A stretch of 64,000 bases of DNA. Source: Atherinomorus stipes. Lineage: Eukaryota; Chordata; Actinopteri; Atheriniformes; Atherinidae. Of the stretch, positions 45,000-56,639 are shown in pieces. The notes under the pieces were generated by a model. It saw only the letters and a program-made list of their open reading frames with translations, searched no databases and was not told where the DNA came from. Position 1 is the stretch's first letter, and each line of letters begins with the position of its first letter. The DNA is taken from assembly GCA_023101725.1 (NCBI GenBank), contig JALJCO010007821.1:1-64000 (forward strand), written 5' to 3'. Position numbers and translations under genes: made by a program.

Positions 45000-45130
45000 A
45001 TGTAAATAAAATCAGAATACAATGAGTTCCAAATCTCAACTCATATTTTATTCCCAGTAGAACATCAACAACATATCAGGTGATGAAACTGAGACATTTT
45101 ACCATTTCATAGAAACTAGTATGGCAGCCG
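45000..45130 (+). mobile_element. Tc1-type terminal fragment
   Basis: AATGAGTTCCAAATCTCAAC, CATATTTTATTCCCAGTAGA and CATCAACAACATATC match the 3' non-coding part of common fish Tc1 elements. No coding part is adjacent. Confidence 0.55.
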
Positions 45131-45206
45131 TATGACAAGAGATACACTCTTGTGAACTTGTTAAATTTAGTTGATGCGGTAATGTTATAAGGTAATCGTG
45201 GTCTCA

Positions 45207-45374
45207 GCCTGTGAATTTAGATCTACAAGCCAGCGTTAGCCTGTTGTTACCGTTAGCATACCGCCCGTCAGTTTACTCAATGATCAAACCGTAAACAACA
45301 GATTTATAACTTTATCACTTCAGTAGACATTGTGACTCTAACTGTGGGCTCAGACTGAGTGTAATTTGGGTTAC
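45207..45374 (+). repeat. Dispersed repeat, partner of 40289-40470
   Basis: See the partner copy. The two are separated by 4.7 kb and differ by small indels, so they look like two insertions of one repeat rather than a recent duplication. Confidence 0.75.
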
Positions 45375-45995
45375 TGTATTTCAGCGACATATAGTTCCCC
45401 TATTGAATGCGCCTAGTCAGTCTTTCAATGTGAAATTGGCTTCTCGTTTGTGCTCGAGCAGAACATGCGGGTCACGAAACGTAATTGGAAAAATTCGAGT
45501 TAATTAGTTTCACTTTCGCCAAGTGATGCTATTTGAGACCACCCAATTACAGCAGCTACCCTCAGCTAAGCTAAAGTCAGTGCTGCGAGATTCAGAGAAT
45601 GACTGGGTCACCTAGAAAACGCTTCTGCCCACTTATCCAACTCAGGGAACTGCGGGGGGAGGCTCAATTTCACCCAGGGGTTGCATATGCCTTTAAAGAA
45701 AACATGTTGAAGGAGAGAAAAAAACAAAAATCTCCAGGTGATGAAAAAACTGTTTTTTTGCCTTTAGTGCCTCCCCTTAAACAGTAATAGTAAACTGCTT
45801 GTTTTAGAGGGGCCACTGTGCTGTCACACCACTCACATGCCTATATTAGTGCCAAGATATAGCCTTATACTTTACAGTTAAGCATATCAGGTGATGTGCA
45901 TCTCTGAGAAGGGGTGTGGTCTAATGACATCAACACCCTATATCAGGTGTATTAGGCAAACAGAATTATTAGGCAACTTCCTTTCCTTTGGAAAA

Positions 45996-47214
45996 ATGGG
46001 CCAGAAGAGGGACTTGACAGGCTCCGAAAAGTCAAAAACAGTGAGATATCTTGCAGAGGGATGCAGCACTCTTAAAATGTCCAAGCTTCTGAAGCGTGAT
46101 CATCGAACATTCAAGCGTTTCATTCAAAATAGTCAACAGGGTCACAAGAAACGTGGAAAAACCAAGGCGCAAAAAACTGCCCATGAACTGAGAAAAGTCA
46201 AGCGTGCAGCTGTCAAGATGCCACTTGCCAGCAGTTTTGCCATATTTCAGAGCTGCAACATCACTGGAGTGCCCAAAAGCACAAGGTGTGCAATACTCAG
46301 AGACATGGCCAAGGTAAGAAAGGCTGAAAAACCACCACCACTGAACAAGACACACAAGCTGAAACGTCAAGACTGGGCCAAGAAATATCTCAGACTGATT
46401 TTTCTAAGGTTTAAGGACTGATGAAATGAAAGTGAGTCTGGATGGGCCAGATGGAGGGGCCCGTGGCTGAATCGGTAAAGGCCAGAGAGCTTCAGTCCCA
46501 CTCAGACGCCAGCAAGGTGGAGGTGGGGTACTGGTATGGGCCAGATGGATGGGCCCGTGGCTGATTGGTAAAGGCCAGAGAGCTCCAGTCCCACTCAGAC
46601 GCCAGCAAGGTGGAGGTGGGGTACTGGTATGGGCCAGATGGATGGGCCCGTGGCTGGATCGGTAAAGGCCAGAGAGCTCCAGTCCCACTCAGACGCCAGC
46701 AAGGTGGAGGTGGGGTACTGGTATGGGCTGGTATCAGCAAAGATGAGCTTGTGGGGCCTTTTCGGGTTAAGGATGGAGTCAAGCTCAACTCCCAGTCCTA
46801 CTGCCAGTTTCTGGAAGACACCTTCTTCAAGCAGTGATACAGGAAGAAGTCCGCATCCTTCAAGAAAAACCTGATTTTCATGCAGGACAATGTTCCATCA
46901 CACGCATCCAAGTACTCCACAGCGTGGCTGCAAGAAAGGGTCTAAAAGAAGAAAAACTAATGACATGGCCTCCTTGTTCACCTGATCTGAACCCCATAGA
47001 GAACCTGTGGTCCCTCATCAAATGTGAGATTTACAAGGAGGGAAAACAGTCCACCTCTCTGAACAGTGTCTGGGAGGCTGTGGTTGCTGCTGCACGCAAT
47101 GTTGATGGTGAACAGATCAAAACACTGACAGGATCCATGGATGGCAGCTTTTCAGTGTCCTTGCAAAGAAAGGTGGATATATTGGTCACTGATTTGTTTT
47201 TGTTTGGTTTTTGA
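45996..47214 (+). pseudogene. Tc1-like DDE transposase, frameshifted and internally triplicated
   Basis: A Tc1 transposase binds the transposon ends through a paired-like helix-turn-helix pair and cuts and pastes with a DD(E) triad. Seen: start MGQKRDLTGSEKS (45996), a helix-turn-helix region with LLKRDHRTFKRFIQ, and a second DNA-binding part to LKRQDWAKKYL. A base loss near 46405-46412 ends the frame at 46421, at the point where the first catalytic Asp (in ACTGATGAAATG, 46418) should lie. A triplicated segment (46444-46724) follows, then FRVKDGVKLNSQSYCQFLED, a TGA at 46836 where Trp is expected, MQDNVPSHASKYSTAW (second Asp, about 46880), and SPDLNPIENLWS (third acid, about 46980-47015), ending at TGA 47212-47214. 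Not functional as it stands. Confidence 0.88.
46444..46724 (+). repeat. Three tandem copies of a 93-94 bp transposase segment
   Basis: GGGCCAGATGGATGGGCCCG starts units at 46444 (one substitution), 46538 and 46631; each runs to GGTGGGGTACTGGTAT. Unit lengths of 94 and 93 are not both multiples of three, so the amplification also disrupts the frame. GGTATGGGC borders the repeats and may be the microhomology behind the duplication. Confidence 0.93.
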
Positions 47215-48212
47215 ATGTCAGAAATGTATATTTGTGAATGTTGAGCTGTTATATTGGTTTCCCTGGTGAAAATAAATAATTGAAATGTATATATTTGTTT
47301 ATTGTTAAGCTGCCTAATAATTATGTTTGCCTAATAAACCTGATATAGGGTGATGATGTCATTAGACCACATCCCTTCTCATTACAGAGATGCACATCAC
47401 CTGATATGCTTAACTGGTAGTAGGCTTTGGGCCTATACAGCTTGGAGTAAGACAACATGCATAAAGAGGATGATGTGGTCAAAATACTCATTTGCCTAAT
47501 AATTCTGCACTCCCTGTAAATATTTATATGCGAGTACTTTCTATAAACAGGAACCCACAAGTTTTGGTGGATCTGGTTAAACATACAACACTGGCCGGTA
47601 GTAAACATTTCATAGTGACTAAAGAGGAGTTCATTATTCAGTTTGATCATTTCAATATTTGCTTTATTAATTCCTGCTGGGAAATCAGACTGTAGTTCAG
47701 ACGACCTTCAGACTGACAGCAGACGCGTTTCCTGACAGATATTCTGGGTTATTAGTTCAGTGTGATGCCGCAGATATGAAGTCTGATCTGTGTTTCACTC
47801 ACATGCTCTTCAACAGAAGGAAGTAAAACAAACCCACACTACTCAAGGAGAGGAGGCGCAACAGGGTGAGTTCAGGGCCTTCAAAGGTCGAGAAGACCCC
47901 AATAAAAGGATGAAGGGTGGGGAGAAATCAGCTGCTGTTTGAGTTTAATCATAGAGCTGCGCAGATCAACATGTTTGAGAAGTCCTGGGATCTGTTGCAT
48001 GAAACTAGGACTCTGTGATCCAGGATTTAAAACTTAGCTGGGCTCATTCAATCCACAACACGACCATCCAGGCTTAATTGGTTGCTCAAACCGCAAGCCA
48101 GGATAAGTAGACACGGATTGCTCAAGCCAGGTGAAACCTATCTTGGATAAGTGCGTGCTCGCGGCTTCCTCATACAGACCCTCGCGATCAACCACAGAGT
48201 CACTGATCTACC

Positions 48213-48510
48213 ATGGCAACCAGATCAGCGCGTCTCTCTCCGACGGAGCAGGAAGTCCTCCTGGAAGCGTACGAGGCGGTGAAGGATGAAATTTAAAAAA
48301 AGGAAACACCGCCGCTGTCATAAAACAACATGAAGAAAGCAGAAAAGTATCGCAGACTGCCTGAATGCGCAAATATGGTGCGCAAATACACACTCACTCT
48401 GCTGAAACCAACAATCACAACCCACATAGTTCAGTAACAGCGAAAATATACTGCAGTTGCTGCTGATGAGGAATGAAATCGTTGAAACTGCATGTGAAAC
48501 TGTTTGCCCA
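48213..48510 (+). pseudogene. Remnant of Harbinger Myb/SANT-like DNA-binding protein
   Basis: ATG 48213 opens MATRSARLSPTEQEVLLEAY then EAVKDEI and stops at TAA 48294. In another frame the text continues with KGNTAAVIKQ-like, and then CLKPTITTH-like segments near 48400-48430. The opening and spacing are those of the trihelix/Myb-SANT domain of the second Harbinger protein, which helps import the transposase and binds DNA. The stop and frameshifts mean it is dead. Confidence 0.6.
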
Positions 48511-48604
48511 CGTTTGCTCCTTTGTGCCATCATCATATGTAGGCTAGTTTGTGTGTGTGTATGACCTATCCACTGTATGTAGGCCTACTGCAAGCATTTG
48601 TGTA

Positions 48605-49300
48605 TATATACACAAATATATGTAATATATATATATATATTACTACTCACAAAAATGTTAGGTATTCAGCTTTTGGTTAGAATTTAAGGGAAATGAATAA
48701 GGATCTTACATCACTGATATTCTATCATTATTGTTTGACGTCAAAGTAGAATTATGATGCGGTAATGTCTTCATCTCAAACAATTTATTGAAAGAAGTCC
48801 ATTCTGACATCCCGAACTTTTTCTGCAGGGCCCCCTTATACTGTCAGAATGAACCGGGTACATCATGAACTGTGAACTTTCCAGTTTAAACTTTATAAAC
48901 AGAAACAACATTTAATAAAAGACACGTAGCAATAAAAGTTTAGGTGTAAATCACAGTATGAGGAAGACATGAGCTGCTGGTGGAGGTCTGTGCTAACAGA
49001 GTGCTTTTCTCGTTGTGTACGGATCTGTCCTGCATTTATTTCAGCAGCAGAAATGAGGAGTGTCTTACAGAACTTTGAATGTTGATCCATTCTTGTGTTG
49101 TATTATCTATCTTTGTTTCTGTGCTTTCTATTTATAGCACACTGTTCAGTTTTGAAGACAGCTCATGGTTTGATGGTTTTTGATCTATTAATTTAATTAA
49201 AAAAACATGTTCTGTCTTTATTGGATGTGTATTTTATATGCAGTCTATGTGAATTTTCACTTTCTAATGATTGCAATCAAATTATTGCAATTAACAAAAA
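48605..49300. other. AT microsatellite and unassigned Harbinger interior
   Basis: 48605-48640 is an AT/TA dinucleotide stretch. 48650-48880 has termini-like ACTCACAAAAATGTTAGG text of possible mariner origin. The remainder is unassigned. Confidence 0.4.
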
Positions 49301-49308
49301 GTGTTTAA

Positions 49309-50494
49309 AGGAGCTGTATCATGCTTTTCAAATGTTCCAAAAGTCAAATATAGGCATTTATAAGCTAGACATGTTCCCATCGTTACTATAGAAACTAATT
49401 TGGTGTTAAATATTAGTTTTTCGATGCATCTAATTTCCAACACGGAAGTAAGATGGCTGACTGTCCTGAACCGCGGAGCTCTCGACCAATTGCAGCATGT
49501 TTTACGCCCATTTCATGACGTCGCCCCGGAAGAGACACTTATTCTGAAGGGTCACAGAATTGTCTGTAGCACCGGCACCGGCAGCTCTCATGTGGATGTT
49601 AGTAGTAAACATTGATCGATAATTCCTCCGATCGACGGGATAAAACAGACCAGCCTGTTATGGAGCTGTATGCGCTCGACCCAGAGTCTGATATGGAGTT
49701 TGAAGTACACGCAGTACCACAGAAGTACCACAGAGACCCCTGACAAGCAAGTAATTTAGCGAACAAATCATAGCCTAACAGTTAGCATTGAGCTGAGAGA
49801 TGTGTTGACTCACCAGTGTTGTTGTCTGTCCATGCGCGTTTCTATAGTAGGAACTGCGTCAGGTTTCAGAAGTAATCCCAGAGAAAAAAACACTTTACTG
49901 CCCGAGATTCATGAAGTTGTCAGGAGTGAAGTTCACACAAAGTTGATGTTTTTTTCCCTGCTCCTGAAGTTATAATCCAACCACTTCTGGCAAGTCGATT
50001 CATCCAGTACAACAATAAACTCCCACGCTGAACATAACCACGCTGAACGTAACTCCATTTTCCCAACTTGCTGTCCTCTAGAGCTTAAATTTTTTTTAAA
50101 AAAAATTTTAAAAAAGGAAGAAAATTCTCCTGAATCTGGATGAACCGTCTGTTAGCTGATGGCTGCTTGTCTCTGAGGAAATCTTCCTGCAGGTGTTAGT
50201 TTCTTCCTCAGAGAGTGTGTATAGGATTCTCTGAGTTTCTGTTCAACAGAGGGCGTCTTGCTACGATACTGAGCGTGCGCATTTGGACTTTCGTGATTGG
50301 TGCCACGTTCATACGTAACGCGGTGGGTAGTCAGCCGTTTGCAGGGAGGTAGTGCTTGGTTTAAATATTCATGTAGATTACTCAAATATGCATGAATGAA
50401 GAAAAATAACGATTTAAATCATTTCTTGATAAGGAAATAACACACTGACATGCTGAAAAGCTCTTAAAAGTCCATTTTTCATGATAGGGCTCCT
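49309..50494. mobile_element. TTAA-target element, AGGAGCTGTATCATG family
   Basis: Exact TTAA lies on both sides (49305-49308, 50495-50498). The ends AGGAGCTGTATCATG and CATGATAGGGCTCCT are inverted repeats. 1186 bp, with no transposase frame; an ATGGCTGACTG context near 49453 does not lead into a long frame. Confidence 0.8.
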
Positions 50495-51299
50495 TTAAAT
50501 TCCACTAGTGGGTCCCGTTAAATGTGGTCACGTGTAGCGGACAGAGGAATCAATATGTTTCCATCTGTAGTAACTTCTGACTGTGATGGAGGATGAGAAT
50601 AAATAAATCCTGGGACTTAGCCTGCTCCAGACCAGACTAGCTCCACAGAATAAATCTCCATGGTAACCTACACCATAACATATACAACTAGTTCCTATCC
50701 CACTTCAGTGCAACCAGATCTCCGATAAGCTGAACCAGGATAACCAACAAATCCCAGTTTAATCCCTTATCCTAGTTTCATGCAATAGACCCCTGAACCA
50801 AAAACGAGAGCAACAAGAAGCCAAAGAAAGTCCAGCTCCAACCGAGGTCTGCAGATGGAAGTCTGAAGCGCCCCCTGCTGGCTGTGGCTGGAACAGCATC
50901 CTGGAAACCTAGAAATAAGTATTTATATAGACCGTAAAGAAGCTTTTTTTTGCCTCGAACTATTTGTTTAAAACGGGTAATATGAAGAATATACATTTTT
51001 ACATCATTAAATCTGTCTAAGAGCAGGAAAAATGAGTTTGAATGTCTCTCTACACACTGCTGCATATGTCTCTGCTGCTTTTTCTTTAGTCACCAGAAAG
51101 AAAATGAAACAGTCGCAGGAGAGAAAACAGTCGCTTTTCCCTGAATTTGAGTAAAAAAAAACATCTTCAGCTGATTCCACGTTTCCCTCAAACATCAGTT
51201 CTTCTCAGTAGAATCTGAGTCTGCGCAGTAAAGGCGACTTTTTTTTGTAGTTTTTTCTACTACAAATCAGGATTTTTGGTTTTTTTCCTGGACCTCAGT

Positions 51300-51920
51300 A
51301 AAGTGCGCGTGCGTGCATCAGTCTACGGCTGCTGTGTTAAATAATCATGATACATAATGAAGGCGCGCGCGCGCCTCTCTGGTGTCGGCCTGACAGGCCG
51401 CGTGCAGCTCGTCTTCATATTCAGCAGCACATTAATGCCGTTAAGCGGAGGGCAGCGAGGAGGTGGTGCGCGCGGACCTCCGGGGTCCGCCGGCCCCTCA
51501 CGTCCTCGCGCAAACTGGAAGTGACCCGGGCGCTTCTGCCTCGGCCCCTACCCGTCATGCGCAGGGGCCGCGCTCGCTCCCAGGAGCCCGGCTCGCGCGC
51601 TGCCATCTGCCGTGATTTATAGAAAACGGCCGATGATTTATGAGCCAGTCATCTCACAATGAAGTTGTTCTCTTTCAGTCGCGCGACCTCCCGACCCGCT
51701 AGCCAGGTTGGGGAAGCGCGCGCTAATCATGCACTATGACGGGGAGGGGGCTTTAGTGAAATTAATTCTCAGCAGCGCGTGCATACTGATGGCACGAGCC
51801 GCTGGCAGGAGGACCGGAATGAAACGGGCCATTAGGAGCCGCTGATCCAGAGATTAAACATTTACACAGCGCTGGCGCGCGCACAACACACACTGCACGC
51901 GCAAACATCAACCTCTGAGC
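51300..51920. promoter_or_regulatory. CpG-rich unique segment, candidate CpG island or enhancer
   Basis: Dense CpG (GCGCGCGCGCGCC near 51363, GGTCCGCCGGCC near 51484, GCGCGCGCAC near 51874) with interspersed AT-rich blocks such as GTGATTTATAGAAAACGG (51611) and GATGATTTATGAGCCAGTC (51632). Repeats are absent. This alternation resembles a conserved element inside a CpG island. No start codon with a long frame is credible; a 91-codon frame at 51347 is Arg-rich because of the CpG content. Confidence 0.4.
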
Positions 51921-52042
51921 TGCGCGAGGAAGTACAAGACCCTGAAACCAGGACCAGGACCAGGATGGAGGTGGTTCCTGTTCCTGCTGATACGGAACTT
52001 CACTAAAAAACCTGAAACTTTCCTGAAGAGTCCCCACAAAGA

Positions 52043-54650
52043 CCAGGATCCAGAGTCCAGCAGGATCCAGAGACCAGCAGGATCCAGAGTCCAGCAGGAT
52101 CCAGAGTCCAGCAGGATCCAGAGACCAGCAAGATCCAGAGTCCAGCAGGATCCAGAGTCCAGCAGGATCCAGAGACCAGCAGGATCCAGAGTCCAGCAGG
52201 ATCCAGAGACCAGCAAGATCCAGAGTCCAGCAGGATCCAGAGTCCAGCAGGATCCAGAGACCAGCAGGATCCAGAGTCCAGCAGGATCCAGAGACCAGCA
52301 GGATCCAGAGTCCAGCAGGATCCAGAGACCAGCAAGATCCAGAGTCCAGCAGGATCCAGAGTCCAGCAGGATCCAGAGACCAGCAGGATCCAGAGTTCAG
52401 CAGGATCCAGAGACCAGCAGGATCCAGAGTCCAGCAGGATCCAGAGTCAAGCAGGATCCAGAGACCAGCAGGATCCAGAGTCCAGCAGGATCCAGAGACC
52501 AGCAGGATCCAGAGTCAGGATCCAGAGTCCAGCAGGATCCAGAGTCCAGCAGGATCCAGAGACCAGCAGGATCCAGAGTCCAGCAGGATCAGAGTCCAGC
52601 AGGATCCAGAGACCAGCAGGATCCAGAGTCCAGCAGGATCCAGAGTCAAGCAGGATCCAGAGACCAGCAGGATCCAGAGTCCAGCAGGATCCAGAGACCA
52701 GCAAGATCCAGAGTCCAGCAGGATCCAGAGTCCAGCAGGATCCAGAGACCAGCAGGATCCAGAGTCCAGCAGGATCCAGAGACCAGCAGGATCCAGAGTC
52801 CAGCAGGATCCAGAGACCAGCAAGATCCAGAGTCCAGCAGGATCCAGAGTCCAGCAGGATCCAGAGACCAGCAGGATCCAGAGTCCAGCAGGATCCAGAG
52901 TCAAGCAGGATCCAGAGACCAGCAGGATCCAGAGTCCAGCAGGATCCAAGACCAGCAGGATCCAGAGTCAGGATCCAGAGTCCAGCAGGATCAGAGTCCA
53001 GCAGGATCCAGAGACCAGCAGGATCCAGAGTCCAGCAGGATCCAGAGTCCAGCAGGATCCAGAGACCAGCAGGATCCAGAGTCCAGCAGGATCCAGAGTC
53101 CAGCAGGATCCAGAGACCAGCAGGATCCAGAGTTCAGCAGGATCCAGAGACCAGCAGGATCCAGAGTCCAGCAGGATCCAGAGTCCAGCAGGATCCAGAG
53201 TCCAGCAGGATCCAGAGTCCAGCAGGATCCAGAATCCAGGTGGATCCAGAGTCCAGCAGGATCCAGAGTTCAGCAGGATCCAGAGACCAGCAGGATCCAG
53301 AGTCCAGCAGGATCCAGAGTCAAGCAGGATCCAGAGACCAGCAGGATCCAGAGACCAGCAGGATCCAGAGACCAGCAGGATCCAGAGTCAGGATCCAGAG
53401 TCCAGCAGGATCCAGAGTCCAGCAGGATCCAGAGACCAGCAGGATCCAGAGTCCAGCAGGATCCAGAGTCCAGCAGGATCCAGAGACCAGCAGGATCCAG
53501 AGTCCAGCAGGATCCAGAGTCCAGCAGGATCCAGAGACCAGCAGGATCCAGAGTCCAGCAGGATCCAGAGACCAGCAGGATCCAGAGTCCAGCAGGATCC
53601 AGAGTCCAGCAGGATCCAGAGTCCAGCAGGATCCAGAGTCCAGCAGGATCCAGAGACCAGCAGGATCCAGAGTCCAGCAGGATCCAGAGTCAGGATCCAG
53701 AGTCCAGCAGGATCCAGAGTCCAGCAGGATCCAGAGTCAGGATCCAGAGTCCAGCAGGATCCAGAGTCCAGCAGGATCCAGAGTCCAGCAGGATCCAGAG
53801 TCCAGCAGGATCCAGAGACCAGCAGGATCCAGAGTCCAGCAGGATCCAGAGTCCAGCAGGATCCAGAGACCAGCAGGATCCAGAGTCCAGCAGGATCCAG
53901 AGACCAGCAGGATCCAGAGTTCAGCAGGATCTAGAGTCCAGCAGGATCCAGAGTCCAGCAGGATCCAGAGACCAGCAGGATCCAGAGTTCAGCAGGATCT
54001 AGAGTCCAGCAGGATCCAGAGTCCAGCAGGATCCAGAGACCAGCAGGATCCAGTAACCAGCAGGATCCAGAGACCAGCAGGATCCAGAGTCCAGCAGGAT
54101 CCAGAGTCCAGCAGGATCCAGAGACCAGCAGGATCCAGAGACCAGCAGGATCCAGAGTCCAGCAGGATCCAGAGTCCAGCAGGATCCAGTAACCAGCAGG
54201 ATCCAGAAACCAGCAGGATCCAGAGACCAGCAGGATCCAGAGACCAGCAGGATCCAGAGACCAGCAGGATCAAGAGACCAGCAGGATCCAGTAACCAGCA
54301 GGATCCAGAGACCAGCAGGATCCAGAGACCAGCAGGATCCAGAGTCCAGCAGGATCCAGAGACCAGCAGGATCCAGAGATCAGCAGGATCCAGAGACCAG
54401 CAGGATCCAGAGTCCAGCAGGATCCAGAGTCCAGCAGGATCCAGAGTCCAGCAGGATCCAGAGACCAGCAGGATCCAGAGACCAGCAGGATCCAGAGTCC
54501 AGCAGGATCCAGAGACCAGCAGGATCCAGAGTCCAGCAGGATCCAGAGACCGGCAGGATCTAGAGACCAGCAGGATCCAGAGATCAGCAGGTTTCAGAGT
54601 CCAGCAGGAACCAGATACCAGCAGGATCCAGAGACCAGCAGGATCCAGAA
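52043..54650. repeat. 17-bp minisatellite, about 2.6 kb
   Basis: The unit GATCCAGAG(A/T)CCAGCAG repeats roughly 150 times. Two main variants differ at one base (A or T). Minor ones include AGCAAGATCC (early part of the array), GTTCAG, GTAACC (54052-54300) and shortened units GTCAGGATCC. GGATCC (BamHI) is present at nearly every junction. Because 17 is not a multiple of 3, a frame repeats every 51 bases (17 codons); these frames lack stops, giving long open frames on both strands that encode only repeats (DPESSRIQSPAGSRVQQ on +). I consider them non-coding. Confidence 0.97.
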
Positions 54651-54720
54651 CCTCCCTGCAGACAGACCCCTTCATCTCTCTAGACCGGGTCTGATGGCGG
54701 CGGCAGGGCTGCAGCCTTAA

Positions 54721-55582
54721 AGGAATATTCCACCCACAGAATGATGTAACTTTATCTTCCACCCCCCCTCATGGTGAGAACGACTCAGGAGCACTTTTTT
54801 AATATCTCAAATGCAGCCGGAGATCAGGAAGGCTTCTTGTTTCCCCCCAACCTTCATATAATGGAGTTTGATTGTGCCCGAGCCAAAAATGTCCATAAAA
54901 GTCCACAAAAACTTGTCAATATTCCTCCATACTGCTCATCCAATGTGATCCAAGTGTCCTGAGTGGGTAGCATTGAGTATATTTTAGAGTCTAACCAGTT
55001 CTGCATCGCATCTCCTGCGAGCACGCCGTTGCACATTCATGAAACTACGGAAGGTGGGCAGACGAGATCGCGCGTTCTCTTTTTCTTTCTTTCTTTGTTT
55101 TAAATCAATATCCAACCCCTCTTGTGTTTGTCCCGGTTTGTCTGCAGCTCTGTCGCTCTTAGCACAATGTAAACAGCAAATTTCTTCTTCTACGCTTGTA
55201 TTATCGGCAGAGTAGGCTCTGAACACCAAGGCTTCCCTAGTTTCGTGAACGCACATATGCGCGCTTCGCGGAAGTAAGATGTAGTCCTGTTTAGGCTCTA
55301 AAAATATACTAAATGGCGTAGTTTCAAGTAAATTCTAGACGCTACCCACTCAGGACACTTGGATTACATTGGACAGCACTATGGAGGAACATTGACAAGT
55401 TTTTGTGGACTTTTTTTTGGCTCTGGCACAATCGAACTCCATTATATGAAAGTTGGGGGAAAACGAGAAGCCATCCTGATCTCCGGCTGCATTTGACATA
55501 TTAAAAAAGTGCTGCAGAGTCTTGCTCACCATGAGGGTGAGTGGAAAATAAAGTTACATCATTCTGTGGGTGTGCCATTCCT
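54721..55582. mobile_element. TTAA MITE, AGGAATAGT family, complete copy
   Basis: Exact TTAA at 54717-54720 and 55583-55586. Ends AGGAATATTCCACCCACAG and CTGTGGGTGTGCCATTCCT. The long inverted arms (GTCCACAAAAACTTGTC facing GACAAGTTTTTGTGGAC) enclose a centre with CACTTGGAT/ATCCAAGTG and a GAAACTACGG segment. It starts about 70 bases past the end of the minisatellite. Confidence 0.88.
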
Positions 55583-55719
55583 TTAAGGTGGATGGGGTGT
55601 CCATGAACTCACCACGCACGAGACACCCCAGATCCTGGTTCACGCTCGCGTCTGCACGTGAAATGTTGTTTCAGGGACAGACGTGGTCGAGCTGTCCACA
55701 ACCTTGCTGGTATTTAAGA

Positions 55720-56560
55720 TGAGCTGATTGTTACCATTTCACAAACTGACTGACCAGTTCCCTGTACTCGGCTTCTTGTCCATCACTGATACACCCCACA
55801 ACTGCAGAGTCATCAGAATATTTCTGCAGATGACAGGATCAGAGTTGTACTGGAAGTCTGAGGTGTACAGTGTAAAGAGGAATGGTGAGAGTACAGTTCC
55901 TTGTGGTACTCCAGTGCTGCTGATCACCATCTCAGACACACAACCTTTCAGTCTCACAAACTGTGGTCTGTTTGTGAGGTAGTCGTAAATCCAGGTGGTT
56001 GTGGAGGATCCACCTGGAAGTTATGGAGCTTCTCACATAGCAAAGCAGGCTGAATAGTATTGAAGACACTTGAAAAATCAAAGAACATGATCCTCAAAGT
56101 GCTGCCTGACTGGTCCAGATGAGAGTGGGCTCTCTGAAGCAAGAAGATGATGGCGTCTTCAACCCCAAGCCCATTACGATATGCGAACTGTAATGGGTCC
56201 TGAAAGGTGCTGACTTCACATCCCTCACGTTGTTCTGCTGGAGCTGCTCTCCAACTTCTTCCTGTCGTCCTCCTTCACTTCTTAGTCTGTTTTCAGTTGT
56301 TTTTGTGTGGTCTTCAGTAACTCCCTGTCTCCATCCCTGAAAGCTTTCTTTTTGATGTTCAGCAGCTTTTTCAGGTCACTGGTGATCCAGGGTTTGTTAT
56401 TGGGGAAGCACCTCACTGTTCTTGTTGGAACGATGCTGTCCACACAGAAGTTTATGTAATCTGTCACACACTCAGTCATGGTGTTGATGTCATCTCCATG
56501 AGGTTCACAGAGGACATTCCAGTCTGTGGCCTCAAAGCACCCTCTCAGAGCATCTTCAGC
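55720..56560 (-). pseudogene. Non-LTR retrotransposon fragment, antisense, reverse-transcriptase part
   Basis: On the - strand, in order: a pre-RT linker (CVTDYINFCVDSIVPTRTVR and NKPWITSDLKKLLN, 56479-56282), an RT palm segment (MFFDFSSVFNTIQPALLCEK, about 56090-56030, with the metal-binding Asp in FFDFS), then STGVPQGTVLSPFLFTLYTS (about 55915-55856). The catalytic DD motif after it is out of frame. Frames change at least twice and the 5' endonuclease is missing. The motif style is of the CR1/L2/jockey group; I do not assign a clade. Confidence 0.75.
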
Positions 56561-56639
56561 CTCAGTAGACCAGGTTTTAATCGTCCTCCTAATGACTGGT
56601 TGCTGCTGAACGACGGGTTTGCAGGTAACTTGTAGGTAA

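Larger units (their letters stand above)
45790..47519 (+). mobile_element. Tc1/mariner transposon with long inverted ends
   Basis: The region upstream of the transposase (45880-45980: GCATATCAGGTGATGTGCAT, GTGGTCTAATGACATCAACA, CCCTATATCAGGTGTATTAG) recurs inverted at 47320-47410. The right end runs to GCCTAATAATTCTGCACTCC then CTGTA at 47519. The outer left end is diverged, so its border (about 45790) is approximate. The middle carries the transposase remnant at 45996-47214. Confidence 0.85.
47987..50793 (+). mobile_element. Harbinger-like element with Myb/SANT remnant, split by a TTAA element
   Basis: Left GGGATCTGTTGCATGAAACT and right AGTTTCATGCAATAGACCCC are inverted ends. 50650-50780 has further Harbinger-like subterminal motifs. 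A decayed Myb/SANT reading frame starts at 48213, and such a protein accompanies Harbinger transposases. No DDE nuclease remains. A complete TTAA element (49309-50494) sits inside. I could not confirm a 3-bp target duplication. Confidence 0.65.

Noticed and set aside
52043..54650. CRISPR array
   Set aside because: The repeats are directly adjacent with no unique spacers, and the genome is a vertebrate one.
52043..54694. Long repeat proteins from the 17-bp minisatellite
   Set aside because: Stop-free frames are a consequence of the unit sequence; there is no promoter, initiation context or non-repeat domain.
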